DNA of 64,000 nt from Actinomadura opuntiae (GCF_030283205.1 NZ_JASNWF010000007.1:310001-374000); one strand, 5' to 3'. Positions 7,928-16,787 are shown, counted from the first letter of the stretch. The notes: generated from the letters alone by a model not told the origin. A program made the numbers and translations.

Positions 7928-9115
7928 ATGACCGATCTGGAGATCAGGGACGTCCCGGAGACCGACCTGGACCAAATGATCGACTTCTCCGGCCTGGTGT
8001 TCCACCAGCCCATCCGGGAGCGCGACTACGAGCGCTGGCGCTGGATGATGCGGCGCGCCGAGCGGATCGGCGCCCGCGTCGGCGACGTGCGGGCGGGCCA
8101 GCTCGCCGCGCTGCCGATGCGGCTGGCCGTCCCGGGCGGCCTCCTCGACTGCTCGGCGGTCACCGCGGTCGGCGTGCTGCCGACGCACCGCCGCCGCGGC
8201 GTGCTGACCGCCATGATCGACCGGATGCACGCCGACGCGGCCGCCGCCGGCCGTCCGGTCGCGGCGCTGTGGGCGTCCGAGGGCGCGATCTACGGCCGCT
8301 ACGGCTTCGGGCTCGCCGACCGGGCCGTCGAGCTGGAGATCGACACCTCCCGCCCGCTGGCGCTGCGCACCGAGCCCGATCCCCGTCCGCTGCGGCTCGT
8401 CGACCCCGCCGACGCGCCCGCCGTCCTCGGCCCGCTGCACGAGGCCGCGCTGGCGCGCCGTCCGGGCGGCCTGGTGCGCGACGAGGAATGGTGGATCCGC
8501 AACGTCCTGCCGGACGAGGAACGGAGCGACGACCAGCTCACCGCGCCGCGCGTCGTGGTGCACCCCGAGGGCTACGCGATCTACCGGACGGGTCGCGCGA
8601 CCGTCCGGCTGGAGGACCTGGTCGCCACGGACGCGCGGGTCGAGGCCGCGCTGTGGCAGTACCTCGCCGGCATCGACCTGACCTCGCGGATCAAGGCGCC
8701 GAGCCGCCCGGTGGACGACCTGCTGCCGCACATGGCCGCCGACCCCGACCAGGTGAAGGTGACCGGCGCGTACGGCGCCATGTGGCTGCGGCTGGTCGAG
8801 GTCCCGGCCGCGCTGCGGGCCAGGTCGTGGGCGTCGTCCGGCACGTTCGTGCTGGACGTGGCGGACGCGCGGATCCCCGCCAACCACGGCTGGTGGCGGC
8901 TGACGACCGGCGCCGCGCCCGCCTGCGAGCCCACCGCCGACGACCCGGACCTGTCCCTGAGCGCGGCCGATCTCGGCGCGGTCTACCTGGGCGGGAACCG
9001 GCTGTCGACCCTCGTCCGCATCGGCGCCGTCACCGAGCGCACGCCCGGCGCCGCCGAGCGCCTGGACGCCGCGCTCGCCGTCCCGCTGGCCCCCTACACC
9101 AACGACGACTTCTGA
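7928..9115 (+). CDS. GNAT N-acetyltransferase, Eis family
   Basis: A 395-residue protein of usual Eis length. It has an N-terminal GNAT domain with the acetyl-CoA loop VGVLPTHRRRGVLTAM (about 82-97), the conserved AIYGRYGFG segment (about 119-127), a second GNAT-like domain, and a C-terminal sterol-carrier-like domain ending in Phe, whose carboxylate is catalytic in Eis. Eis enzymes acetylate lysines and aminoglycosides at several positions; the substrate here cannot be told. TACGCT at 7916-7921 lies six bases before the ATG, so it is likely leaderless. Confidence 0.88.
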   Translation: MTDLEIRDVPETDLDQMIDFSGLVFHQPIRERDYERWRWMMRRAERIGARVGDVRAGQLAALPMRLAVPGGLLDCSAVTAVGVLPTHRRRGVLTAMIDRMHADAAAAGRPVAALWASEGAIYGRYGFGLADRAVELEIDTSRPLALRTEPDPRPLRLVDPADAPAVLGPLHEAALARRPGGLVRDEEWWIRNVLPDEERSDDQLTAPRVVVHPEGYAIYRTGRATVRLEDLVATDARVEAALWQYLAGIDLTSRIKAPSRPVDDLLPHMAADPDQVKVTGAYGAMWLRLVEVPAALRARSWASSGTFVLDVADARIPANHGWWRLTTGAAPACEPTADDPDLSLSAADLGAVYLGGNRLSTLVRIGAVTERTPGAAERLDAALAVPLAPYTNDDF

Positions 9116-9182
9116 TCCGTCCCGGCGGCGGCCCGGATCCCGATCGTGGCAGGATCGTGCCGGGTCCGTGGGGTTCCGGGTG

Positions 9183-9692
9183 ATGGGGACGGCGTTGAGC
9201 GATCTGGTGGAGTTCGTACGGGCACGGCTCGCCGAGGACGAGAGCACGGCGCGCTGGGCGGCCGACTACCGGAGCCGGCCGAACGGCGGCCCCGACCTGT
9301 CGGGGGACGAGCGCTGGCAGTGGGTGGACCCGGGCAGCGGGGCGCGGCTCAGGCTGGGCCGGCGGCCGATGGACCACGTCCAGCGGCCCGTCTCGATGCG
9401 GAGCGTCAACACCTACCCGTGGCAGAGCCGTCCCGGATTCGGGCCGCACCACGTGCTGGACCTGCCGTTCGTCAAGGAGGGCACCGCACTGCACATCGCC
9501 CGGCATTCGCCGGCCCGGGTGGTGGCGGAGGTCCGCGCCAAGCGGCTGCTGCTCGACCTGCACCGGCCGGACGGCCGCGGCGCCTGCGCGGGGTGCGGCG
9601 AGCCGGACGCGGCGGGAGGGTGCACGACGGTGCGGCTGCTCGCGGTGCCGTACGCGGACCATCCCGCCTACCGGCGCGCCTGGTCGATCTGA
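9183..9692 (+). CDS. DUF6221 family protein
   Basis: A 169-residue soluble protein of unknown function. The N-terminus LSDLVEFVRARLAEDESTARWAADY and the late CAGCGEPD / LLAVPYADHPAYRRAW match the DUF6221 pattern common in actinobacteria, where copies are often numerous. An upstream ATG at 9168 is possible; I prefer ATG 9183 because the DUF6221 domain starts right after it. It converges on a DUF1906 gene. Confidence 0.75.
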   Translation: MGTALSDLVEFVRARLAEDESTARWAADYRSRPNGGPDLSGDERWQWVDPGSGARLRLGRRPMDHVQRPVSMRSVNTYPWQSRPGFGPHHVLDLPFVKEGTALHIARHSPARVVAEVRAKRLLLDLHRPDGRGACAGCGEPDAAGGCTTVRLLAVPYADHPAYRRAWSI

Positions 9693-9698
9693 ACCCCG

Positions 9699-9724
9699 GC
9701 CGCCGGGACCGCGCCCCCGGCGGC
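9699..9724. terminator. Hairpin between two convergent genes
   Basis: A 9-bp inverted repeat (GCCGCCGGG with CCCGGCGGC) lies in the 46-base gap between the DUF6221 and DUF1906 stops and could end both transcripts. Confidence 0.55.
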
Positions 9725-9738
9725 GTCCCCGCCTGCGG

Positions 9739-10770
9739 TTACCGCCAGAAGAAGACCTTGGCGCTGCCGCCGGTGGCGACCTTGGCCGCGGCGCCGCCGT
9801 GCTGCAGGATCTGGAAGCGCACCCGGTAGCCGTCACCCACGGTGTCGGCGCCGAGCGAGTACACGATGTGGGTCTGGTCGCCGGCGGACACGTAGTCCTG
9901 GACGGGCCCGCCGGTGAGCTTGCTCTCGTCCTCGGCGTCGACCTCGACCGCGCGGGCCTGGATCAGCGTGCCCGCCGGCACGCCGGTGACGGTCACCGCG
10001 GCGGTCAGCGAGTAGTAGGCCGAGCCCCACAGGATGCTGGGGCCGCCCGCGTCGCTGTGCTGGTGCTCGGAGTCGGCGTAGTCGTGCTGCCAGCTGACGT
10101 TGGTCCACTGGCCGGCGGGCAGCTGCTGCTCCTTGGTCGTGCCGACGGACACGTAGCTCGGCATTTCGTCGTCCTCCTCGGGCGAGACGCCGACGCGCCA
10201 CTGCCCATAGTCGTCCTTGACGGCGCGGTCGTAGTCGAGGCCGACGCCGTTGATGGTGTGGTCGTTGGAGTACTGCTGGAGCTGGGCGCGCCCGTCCCAG
10301 CGGCCGCCCGACCAGGCGTAGGTCTGCCACCCGTAGGTGATCTTCCCGGCGTCGAACGCCCGGTTGATCGGGCCGTACCCGGCGTACAGGCCGACGCGGT
10401 CGCGGCCGAGGACGGACGCGGCGCCGTCCAGGTAGGCGTTGATCTCGTCCTGCTGCGAGGCGGAGGCGTCCCAGTCGACGGCGAAGTAGATGGGCCGGTC
10501 GCCCGGCATGCCGCAGGACGCGGCCTGGCTCGCGGCGTCCTGCGCGTCCGCCTTCCCGGCGGCCCTGCCGTCCAGCGCCCGGTTCGCGGTGGTCTCCCAC
10601 ACCACCACCAGCCACAGACCGGCCTCCGACAGCTCGTCGGCCTCCGCGCGGGTGAGGTTCTTGCCGGTGGTGTCGTGCGAGAGGTACCGGCACGCGAACT
10701 TCACGCCGGCGCGTTCCAGCGCGGCCGCGCCGGGGCGTCCCCACGCGTAGTCGACGCCGAAGACAGCCAT
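9739..10770 (-). CDS. DUF1906 glycoside-hydrolase-like domain protein
   Basis: A 343-residue protein whose first 200 residues are the DUF1906 TIM-barrel (FGVDYAWGRPGAAAL, RPIYFAVDWDAS, YAGYGPINRAFDAG, YAWSGGRWDGRAQLQQYSND, GLDYDRA), related to Rv2525c and to GH25-like folds. The C-terminal half (about 205-343) is a beta-rich module I cannot name. No signal peptide is visible, unlike Tat-exported Rv2525c, so export by another route or a cytoplasmic role is open. Cell-wall or polysaccharide hydrolysis is inferred from the fold only. A GGAG five bases before the ATG sets the start. Confidence 0.8.
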   Translation of the reverse strand: MAVFGVDYAWGRPGAAALERAGVKFACRYLSHDTTGKNLTRAEADELSEAGLWLVVVWETTANRALDGRAAGKADAQDAASQAASCGMPGDRPIYFAVDWDASASQQDEINAYLDGAASVLGRDRVGLYAGYGPINRAFDAGKITYGWQTYAWSGGRWDGRAQLQQYSNDHTINGVGLDYDRAVKDDYGQWRVGVSPEEDDEMPSYVSVGTTKEQQLPAGQWTNVSWQHDYADSEHQHSDAGGPSILWGSAYYSLTAAVTVTGVPAGTLIQARAVEVDAEDESKLTGGPVQDYVSAGDQTHIVYSLGADTVGDGYRVRFQILQHGGAAAKVATGGSAKVFFWR

Positions 10771-10984
10771 GTCAACTCCATGGTTCGGATCCAGGTCATC
10801 GCCGATTCAACAGCTTGTGCCCTTTTCGTCGCAGGAGATTCGCGAGGTTGATCGCCCAGAAGAGGCCGTTCCGCCCGATGTGACTGTCGGTGACGACACG
10901 CCGACGTGGCGCTAGCGGAATCCCCGCGCGCTCGCTACAACGGACCTGTCCGCAAGAAGGCGCAGGCCACAGGGGGGTTCCACG
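10771..10984. other. Divergent intergenic region, 214 bases
   Basis: It separates the DUF1906 gene from the DUF11 gene and must hold both promoters. I see no strong -35/-10 pair, palindrome or small coding frame; only a run of six G at 10973-10978 precedes the GTG at 10985. Confidence 0.4.
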
Positions 10985-12067
10985 GTGATCCGGAAGATGA
11001 CGGGGCGCGTCGGCGCCCGGGGGCTCGCGGTGCTGGCCGCCGCGCCGCTGCTGGGGGCGGCACAGCTGCCGGCCGCGCACGCCGACGGCCCCGGGCCGTC
11101 GGGCGGCAAGGGGCAGCACGGCCACAAGGACGGCCACCACGCCAAGGCCGAGGGGCACGCCAAGGGCGAGGGGCACGCCAAGCCGCACAAGCGGCCCGTC
11201 AAGCACAGGAAGCCGTCCCGGTCGGTGCGGCTGCACACCAGCGGCCCCGGAAAGACCCTGATCCCAGGGCGCACCTACGACTGGCCGTTCGCCGTGACGG
11301 CGAAGGGGCCGGGCAAGGCGGGCCCGGCGGTGTTCCGCGCGACGCTGCCGAAGTCGCTGGAGTTCGTCTCCGGACGGCGCGACTGCGCGGCCGGCGGATG
11401 GACGGTCGAGTGCGATCTCGGCGCGGTCAGCCCGGGGGAGACGGTCGCCGGGATGATCCGGGCGAAGGTCTCCAGGAGCGCCAAGCCGGACGAGGTGCTC
11501 CGGATCCCGGCGGCGGTCACCTGGCGCAGCAAGCGCGCCGCCGCCGACTTCCCCGTGGCGCGCGTTGCCCGGACCGCCGACCTCGTCGTGTCCAAGACCG
11601 CCCCGGCGACCGCGCGGGCCGGCTCGCCGATCCCGTACGCGATGAAGGTCCGCAACCGGGGCCCGGCCACCGCCGAGAACGTGTTCGTCCACGCGAGCGG
11701 ACCGGTGCGGCTGCTCGCCGGGAACGTCGCGTGCATCCCCGAGGACACCGGGTTCGTCTGCGGGGTCGGGTCGCTGCGGCCCGGCGAGACGCGGACACTG
11801 CGGTTCAAGGTGATGCCGGCCGGCAACGTCCGGGCCGGGAAGGTGCTGAGGTACCGGTCGCGGGTCACCTCGTCGACCATGGACCTCAACCCCCGCAACA
11901 ACACCGCGTCGGTGCGCACCCGGCTCACGGCCGAGAAGGCTCCGTCGAAGAAGGCCCCGTCCAAGAAGGCTCCGTCGAAGAAGAGCCCGTCGAAGGCGAG
12001 CCCGTCGAAGCAGAAGAAGGCGGGGAGCAAGAAGCACGCGCCGAAGCACCCGTCGAAGAAGGCGTAG
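10985..12067 (+). CDS. Secreted DUF11-repeat protein with a lysine-rich tail
   Basis: A 360-residue protein. Residues 1-35 form a signal peptide ending near AHA-DG. A His/Lys-rich linker (36-80; repeated GHAKGEGHAKPHK) leads to two beta-sandwich repeats of DUF11 type; the second is typical (ADLVVSKTAPATARAG ... YAMKVRNRGPATAENV). The last 45 residues are pentapeptide-like repeats APSKK/SPSK ending HPSKKA, resembling the tail of histone H1. There is no LPXTG or transmembrane anchor, so the cationic tail may hold the protein to wall polymers. GTG start after a G-run. Function unknown. Confidence 0.8.
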   Translation: MIRKMTGRVGARGLAVLAAAPLLGAAQLPAAHADGPGPSGGKGQHGHKDGHHAKAEGHAKGEGHAKPHKRPVKHRKPSRSVRLHTSGPGKTLIPGRTYDWPFAVTAKGPGKAGPAVFRATLPKSLEFVSGRRDCAAGGWTVECDLGAVSPGETVAGMIRAKVSRSAKPDEVLRIPAAVTWRSKRAAADFPVARVARTADLVVSKTAPATARAGSPIPYAMKVRNRGPATAENVFVHASGPVRLLAGNVACIPEDTGFVCGVGSLRPGETRTLRFKVMPAGNVRAGKVLRYRSRVTSSTMDLNPRNNTASVRTRLTAEKAPSKKAPSKKAPSKKSPSKASPSKQKKAGSKKHAPKHPSKKA

Positions 12068-12138
12068 GCGAGGCGGGTCGGCGGAGCGGGCGGGGTCCGG
12101 TGGCGCGGGCACGGACGCCGGGGTACGAGGATGGACCC

Positions 12139-13065
12139 ATGCGTCTACGGATCTTCACCGAGCCCCAGCAGGGGGCCAGCTACGAAACACTGCTGTCGGT
12201 CGCCAAGGCGACGGAGGACCTCGGGTTCGACGCCTTCTTCCGCTCGGACCACTACACCAAGATGGGCGACGTGTCCGGTGAGCCGGGCCCGACCGACTCC
12301 TGGGTCACGCTGGGCGCGCTGGCCCGCGAGACGAGCCGGATCCGGCTCGGCACGCTGGTCACGGCCGGCACGTTCCGCTACCCGGGACCCTTGGCGATCT
12401 CGGTCGCGCAGGTCGACCAGATGAGCGGCGGCCGCGTCGACTTCGGCATCGGGACGGGCTGGTTCGAGGAGGAGCACGCCCACTACGGCATCCCGTTCCC
12501 CAGCCTGAACGAGCGGTTCGAGCGGCTCGAGGAGCAGATCCGGATCGTCACCGGCCTGTGGGGCACGCCGAACGGGGAGACGTTCTCCTTCGCCGGGAAG
12601 CACTACACGCTGACCGACTCGCCGGCGCTGCCGAAGCCGGCGCAGGCGGGCGGCCCGCCGGTGATCCTCGGCGGCTTCGGGCCGAAGCGGACGCCGCGCC
12701 TGGCCGCCGCCTACGCCGACGAGTACAACGTGCCGTTCCACCAGGTCCAGGACACCGGCGGCGCGTTCGACCGGGTCCGGGCCGCGTGCGAGGAGGCCGG
12801 CCGGACGAAGCCGATCGTCTACTCGGCCGCCCAGGTCGTGTGCTGCGGGCGGGACGAGGCGGAGCTCGCCCGCCGCGCCGAGGCCATCGGGCGCGAGGTC
12901 GACGAGCTGCGGGAGAACGGCCTGGCGGGCACCCCGGCCGAGGTCGTGGAGAAGATCGGCCGGTTCGGCGAGCTGGGCGCCGAGCGGATCTACCTGCAGG
13001 TCCTCGACCTGAGCGACCTGGACCACCTGGAGCTGCTGGCGTCGGAGGTGCTCGCCAAGCTCTGA
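12139..13065 (+). CDS. LLM-class F420-dependent oxidoreductase
   Basis: A 308-residue luciferase-like TIM-barrel enzyme. Typical segments are MRLRIFTEPQQ, RSDHYTKMGD, RIRLGTLVTAGTFRYPGPLA, GRVDFGIGTGWFEEEHAHYGIPFP and PVILGGFGPKRTPRLAA. The family reduces or oxidises substrates with F420 or FMN; the RSDHY segment resembles F420 members, but the substrate is unknown. A GAGGAT at 12127-12132 lies six bases before the ATG, suggesting a leaderless start. Confidence 0.85.
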   Translation: MRLRIFTEPQQGASYETLLSVAKATEDLGFDAFFRSDHYTKMGDVSGEPGPTDSWVTLGALARETSRIRLGTLVTAGTFRYPGPLAISVAQVDQMSGGRVDFGIGTGWFEEEHAHYGIPFPSLNERFERLEEQIRIVTGLWGTPNGETFSFAGKHYTLTDSPALPKPAQAGGPPVILGGFGPKRTPRLAAAYADEYNVPFHQVQDTGGAFDRVRAACEEAGRTKPIVYSAAQVVCCGRDEAELARRAEAIGREVDELRENGLAGTPAEVVEKIGRFGELGAERIYLQVLDLSDLDHLELLASEVLAKL

Positions 13066-13106
13066 CCCGCTCCGGCGGACGGCGGCGTCCCCACCGTCCC
13101 CGGCGT

Positions 13107-13192
13107 CCCCGGCGGAGACGGCGAACGGCCCGCGGCGGGGCGGGCGCTCCGTGCTGGAGCGCTCGTCCTCGCCGCGGGCCGTTCTCCGGGGT
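13107..13192. terminator. Large nested hairpin between convergent genes
   Basis: A perfect 15-bp inverted repeat (13123-13137 with 13170-13184) encloses a second perfect hairpin (GCGCTCC-gtgct-GGAGCGC, 13144-13162). It lies between the stops of the LLM enzyme and the exporter and fits a bidirectional terminator. Confidence 0.7.
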
Positions 13193-13274
13193 TGCCGGGC
13201 CGGGATCGCGTGACCTCGGGCCGTCGGGCCGCGGGATGCCGGGCCGGGAGCCGCCGGAGCCGAGAGGCCGGGCG

Positions 13275-15002
13275 TCAGGCGGCCACCACGGGCTGCGCGC
13301 CTGCGACGCCCTGCGGGCGGGCGTGCCTCGGCAGCAGGAACACGGCCAGGAACGTCAGGCCGAGCAAGCCGACCACGATCCACAGCGTGACCTTCATGGC
13401 CCCGGTGAAGCCGGCCTTGGCCGAGTGCGCCGCGTCCGCCGCGACCGCCTTCTGGATCGCGGGCGCCGCGGCGGGCGCCGCCGCGATCGCGGCCTTGACG
13501 TCGTCCTGCATCCGCGTGCAGGAGGGCGGGACGACCGCGGAGTCCTTGGCGGTGGCCCGGTCGTGGCCGCACGCGCGCAGGCCCGTCACGATGCGCTCCT
13601 GCTGCGCGGCCGGGACCGACACGGCGGCGAGCTGCCTGCGCAGCCCGGCCGCCCCGTCGTCGGCGGCGGTGGCGACGTGGCCGCCGAGCAGCCCGAAGAA
13701 GACCGTGCCGAGGACGGCGGCGCCGAGCGAGCTGCCGAGCTGCTGGATCGCGGTGAGGGTGCCGCCGGCGGAACCGGCCTCCGTGGGCTCGACGCCCGCC
13801 AGGGCGATGTCGAAGAACGGCGCCATCAGCGTCCCCATGCCGAGCCCGGTCACGAGCAGGGACGGGACGAGCTGCCACGGGGTGACGCCGGTGCCCGCCA
13901 GCTGCAGCGTGACGAACACCCCGGCGAGGCCGGCCGCCATCACCAGGGCGCCCGCCTGGATGACCGCGCGGCCGAACCGCTGGACGGCCTGGGCCGCGCC
14001 GAAGCCGAGGACGACGCCGGCCGACCACGGGATCTGCGCCAGGCCGGCCTTGAGCGGGGAGAAGCCGAGGCCGAGCTGGAAGAACAGCGCGAGCACCAGC
14101 CCGGTGCCGGCCATGGCGGTGAAGAACACGACGCCGACGACGAGCCCGCCGGTGAAGCCGCGCTTGCGGAACAGGCTCGGGATGATCAGCGGGTCGCCGC
14201 CGGCGCGCTGCTTGCGCACCTCGTACCAGGCGAAGGCCGCCCAGACGAGCAGGGACGCCGCGATCATCGCGAACGTCCAGGCGGGCCAGTCCAGCTCGCG
14301 GCCCTGCACCAGCGGGTAGATCATGAGGCCGGCGCCGAGGGAGGCCAGCGCCGCGCCGGCGAGGTCGAGCCGGGAGGCGTGCGGGGACCGGCCGGAGGGC
14401 AGGAAGCGCAGGCCGGCGAGCACGGCGGCCAGGCCGAGCGGCAGGTTGATCAGGAAGATCATCCGCCAGCCGGTGCCCCACAGGTCGGCGTCGATCAGCC
14501 AGCCGGCCAGCACCGGGCCGCCGACCGACGACAGTCCCATGACCGGGCCGAACGCGCCGAACGCGGCGCCCATCTCCGTCTCGCTGAACATCTGCTTGAT
14601 CATGCCGATGCCCTGCGGCAGCATCAGCGCGCCGAACAGGCCCTGCATCACCCGGGCGCCGACCAGCATGCCGGGAGAGACGGCCACGCCGCACAGCAGC
14701 GAGCCGGCGGTGAAGCCGGCCGCGCCGACGATGAACATCTGCTTGCGGCCGTACAGGTCGCCGAGCCTGCCGCCGGTGATGACGCCGACCGCCATGGCGA
14801 GGGTGTAGCCGGCCGCGAGCCACTGGATGGTGGCGGCGGAGCCGCCCAGCTCGGCGCGGATGGTGGGGGCGGCGATGTTGGTGATCAGGGAGTCCAGCAT
14901 GTCCATGACCTCGCCGGCCAGGATCACGAAGAGGGCGGCCCAGCGCCAGCGGTAGCCGGCCGTGCCGGTGGCCCCCGCGGGGGTCTGCAGTGTCTCGGTC
15001 AT
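13275..15002 (-). CDS. DHA2-family MFS drug exporter (14 membrane segments)
   Basis: A 575-residue proton-coupled exporter of the DHA2 family. Visible features are the N-terminal AALFVILAGEVMDMLDSLITNIA motif (D in the first helix, as in EmrB/QacA), motif A GRLGDLYGRKQMF, and motif C-like GLSSVGGPVLAGWLID. About 14 helices fit the length. The start is ATG 15002, preceded by GGAG; two ATGs upstream lack a ribosome site. It is divergent from a TetR regulator with palindromes between them, so it is probably repressed by that regulator and induced by a transported compound. Confidence 0.88.
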   Translation of the reverse strand: MTETLQTPAGATGTAGYRWRWAALFVILAGEVMDMLDSLITNIAAPTIRAELGGSAATIQWLAAGYTLAMAVGVITGGRLGDLYGRKQMFIVGAAGFTAGSLLCGVAVSPGMLVGARVMQGLFGALMLPQGIGMIKQMFSETEMGAAFGAFGPVMGLSSVGGPVLAGWLIDADLWGTGWRMIFLINLPLGLAAVLAGLRFLPSGRSPHASRLDLAGAALASLGAGLMIYPLVQGRELDWPAWTFAMIAASLLVWAAFAWYEVRKQRAGGDPLIIPSLFRKRGFTGGLVVGVVFFTAMAGTGLVLALFFQLGLGFSPLKAGLAQIPWSAGVVLGFGAAQAVQRFGRAVIQAGALVMAAGLAGVFVTLQLAGTGVTPWQLVPSLLVTGLGMGTLMAPFFDIALAGVEPTEAGSAGGTLTAIQQLGSSLGAAVLGTVFFGLLGGHVATAADDGAAGLRRQLAAVSVPAAQQERIVTGLRACGHDRATAKDSAVVPPSCTRMQDDVKAAIAAAPAAAPAIQKAVAADAAHSAKAGFTGAMKVTLWIVVGLLGLTFLAVFLLPRHARPQGVAGAQPVVAA

Positions 15003-15026
15003 CGTCGTCTCCATCGGGGGAACACC

Positions 15027-15091
15027 GTTCGTAACTACGAACAACGTTCTACGGTGGGAACGGCGTTCGTGTCAAGTACGATGTTCGTAAC
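15027..15091. promoter_or_regulatory. TetR-type operator region between the exporter and its regulator
   Basis: GTTCGTAACTACGAAC (15027-15042) is a 7+2+7 inverted repeat; GTTCGTAAC recurs as a half site at 15083-15091, and ACGTTCT and GCGTTCGT lie between. The arrangement suggests cooperative binding by the divergent TetR regulator across both promoters. Confidence 0.7.
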
Positions 15092-15100
15092 GTGGGTTTG

Positions 15101-15154
15101 TCTCTCAAGTAGAGAAGATATATCGCGTTTCCGGATAGTCAAGATGTATCGCGA
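15101..15154. promoter_or_regulatory. Second set of repeats upstream of the TetR gene
   Basis: TCTCTCAAGTAGAGA (15101-15115) is a 5+5+5 inverted repeat. It is followed by a repeated 12-mer, AGATATATCGCG (15116-15127) and AGATGTATCGCG (15142-15153), flanking a -10-like GATAGT (15134-15139). This set is unrelated in sequence to the GTTCGTA sites and may bind a second factor. Confidence 0.5.
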
Positions 15155-15171
15155 AATTGGGAGGTCCCGAG

Positions 15172-15912
15172 GTGGCCAGCGCACGCCCGGACATGCCGAC
15201 GCCACCGGGCCGGCGGCCCCGCAGGGCCGCCCCGTCCCGGCAGCCGCTCACGCGGGACCTCGTCGTGGAGGCGGCGATCGGCGTCCTGGACGCCGAGGGG
15301 CTGGAGGCCGTCACCATGCGCCGCGTCGCGCAGGAGCTCGGCACCGGCCCGGCGTCCCTGTACGCGCACGTCTCGGACAAGCAGGAGCTGCGCGAGCTGA
15401 TGCTCGACCGCGTCGCCGCCGAGATCGCGCTGCCCGCCGAGCCCGACCCGGCCCGGTGGCGCGAGCAGCTGAAGGAGGTCGCGATGGAGATCCGCCGCGT
15501 CTACACCTCGCACCGCGACATCGCGAAGGTCTCCATGGGGCTGATCCCGACGGGCCCGAACCTGCTCGCCGTCGCCGAGGCGCAGCTCGGCCTCATGCTC
15601 GCGGGCGGCGTCCCGCCGAAGGTCGCCGGGCTCGCCGTCGACACGCTGGGCATGTACATCGACGCCGACGCCATCGAGGACACCTTCTACACCGCGACGC
15701 TCAAGGGCGACGAGGACCCGTGGGAGCACTTCCGCAAGTACGTGGCCGAGCTGCGCGAGTACTTCAAGGCCCTGCCGGTCGACCGGTACCCCCACATCGT
15801 CTCGCTGGTGGACGACCTCACCGAGCAGGGCGGCGCCGAGCGCTTCGAGTTCGGCCTCGACGTCCTGCTGCGCGGAATCGCGTCCTACATCGAGGACGGC
15901 GGCGGGAAGTAG
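15172..15912 (+). CDS. TetR/AcrR family transcriptional regulator
   Basis: A 246-residue repressor. The N-terminal HTH is at about 25-70 (LVVEAAIGVLDAEGLEAVTMRRVAQELGTGPASLYAHVSDKQELRELMLDRV), and a C-terminal all-helical ligand-binding domain resembles the TetR_C_1 type. Start GTG 15172 is seven bases after GGGAGGT, which is better than the TTG at 15157. It is divergent from the DHA2 exporter and most likely represses it and itself through the palindromes between them. Confidence 0.88.
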   Translation: MASARPDMPTPPGRRPRRAAPSRQPLTRDLVVEAAIGVLDAEGLEAVTMRRVAQELGTGPASLYAHVSDKQELRELMLDRVAAEIALPAEPDPARWREQLKEVAMEIRRVYTSHRDIAKVSMGLIPTGPNLLAVAEAQLGLMLAGGVPPKVAGLAVDTLGMYIDADAIEDTFYTATLKGDEDPWEHFRKYVAELREYFKALPVDRYPHIVSLVDDLTEQGGAERFEFGLDVLLRGIASYIEDGGGK

Positions 15913-15938
15913 CCCGCGCGCCCGCCCGGTAGCGGTGG

Positions 15939-16787
15939 CTAGCCGAAGACGCGCTGGAACGCGTTGCGCCTCGGGGTGTCCTTGGCCGACTCCCAGACGG
16001 CGAAGACGACGTGCTCGAACCGGTTCTCGAACTCGCCGCCCGGCCCGAGCGGCCCGGCGAACGCCTCGGCGACCTCGGCGGGGTCGTTGCGGAACACGCC
16101 GCAGCCCCAGGCGCCCAGGACCAGCCGGCCGTGCCCGCGGGCCAGCGCCACCGCGAGGACCTTGCGCGCGCGCACGCCCAGCACCCCGGGGATGCGCTCC
16201 GCCGTGGCCGGATCGCGGATCGCGCCCCGGTTGGGCGCGGGCGAGGTCAGGAACGCGATCTCGTACGGCTCGTCCAGCAGCCGCCCCGCGTCGGTGCGGA
16301 TCACCGGCACGCCGGGGGAGTAGATCATGTGGTCGCTGTAGAGCAGGTCGCCCTGCGCGCGGTGGAACTCGTAGTACTCGGGTGCGGCGCGCAGCGACGG
16401 GTACAGGCCGGACGAGCGCGCCAGGCCCTCCTCCTGCGCGTGCGCGCCGTTCAGGAACCCGCCGCCGGGGTTCTTGGCCGAGGCGAAGTTGAGCGCCATC
16501 GGGACCTTGCCGGGCGCGCGCAGGCGCTCCGCCGCCGCCAGGGTGGTCTCGTCGGTCACCTCGATGCGGGTCTTCCCGCCGTCCTCCGGGCCGGCGCCGG
16601 GCGCGGGCGCGGGGAGCCGGCGGAGGAGGTCGTCCAGCTCGTCCGGGCGGTACAGGACGGTGCCGCGCACGCAGCGCGCCAGGCTGTCGGCGATGGAGAC
16701 GGTGTGCCCCGACGGGGCGCGGTAGTCGCCGCGTTCGAGGATGGCCACGGTCTCCTGCGCGACCATCCGGCGGGGGTGTCTGCTCAT
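15939..16787 (-). CDS. TIGR02452-family macrodomain: bacterial poly(ADP-ribose) glycohydrolase
   Basis: A 282-residue cytoplasmic protein. The PARG signature GGG-x7-QEE is present as NPGGGFLNGAHAQEE (GGG 108-110, catalytic QEE 118-120), inside a microbial PARG/TIGR02452 fold. Other conserved segments are YSPGVPVIR, FLTSPAPNRG and LVLGAWGCGVFRNDP. In bacterial PARGs the second glutamate cleaves the ribose-ribose bond of poly(ADP-ribose); some relatives act on mono-ADP-ribose or are toxin antidotes. No ADP-ribosyltransferase is nearby in the window. Monocistronic; faces away from the TetR gene and is divergent from the DUF3152 gene. Confidence 0.85.
   Translation of the reverse strand: MSRHPRRMVAQETVAILERGDYRAPSGHTVSIADSLARCVRGTVLYRPDELDDLLRRLPAPAPGAGPEDGGKTRIEVTDETTLAAAERLRAPGKVPMALNFASAKNPGGGFLNGAHAQEEGLARSSGLYPSLRAAPEYYEFHRAQGDLLYSDHMIYSPGVPVIRTDAGRLLDEPYEIAFLTSPAPNRGAIRDPATAERIPGVLGVRARKVLAVALARGHGRLVLGAWGCGVFRNDPAEVAEAFAGPLGPGGEFENRFEHVVFAVWESAKDTPRRNAFQRVFG

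Noticed and set aside
11930..12060. CRISPR-like repeats in the lysine-rich tail coding region
   Set aside because: The repeats are 15-bp codon-phase units encoding APSKK; no spacers and no cas genes.
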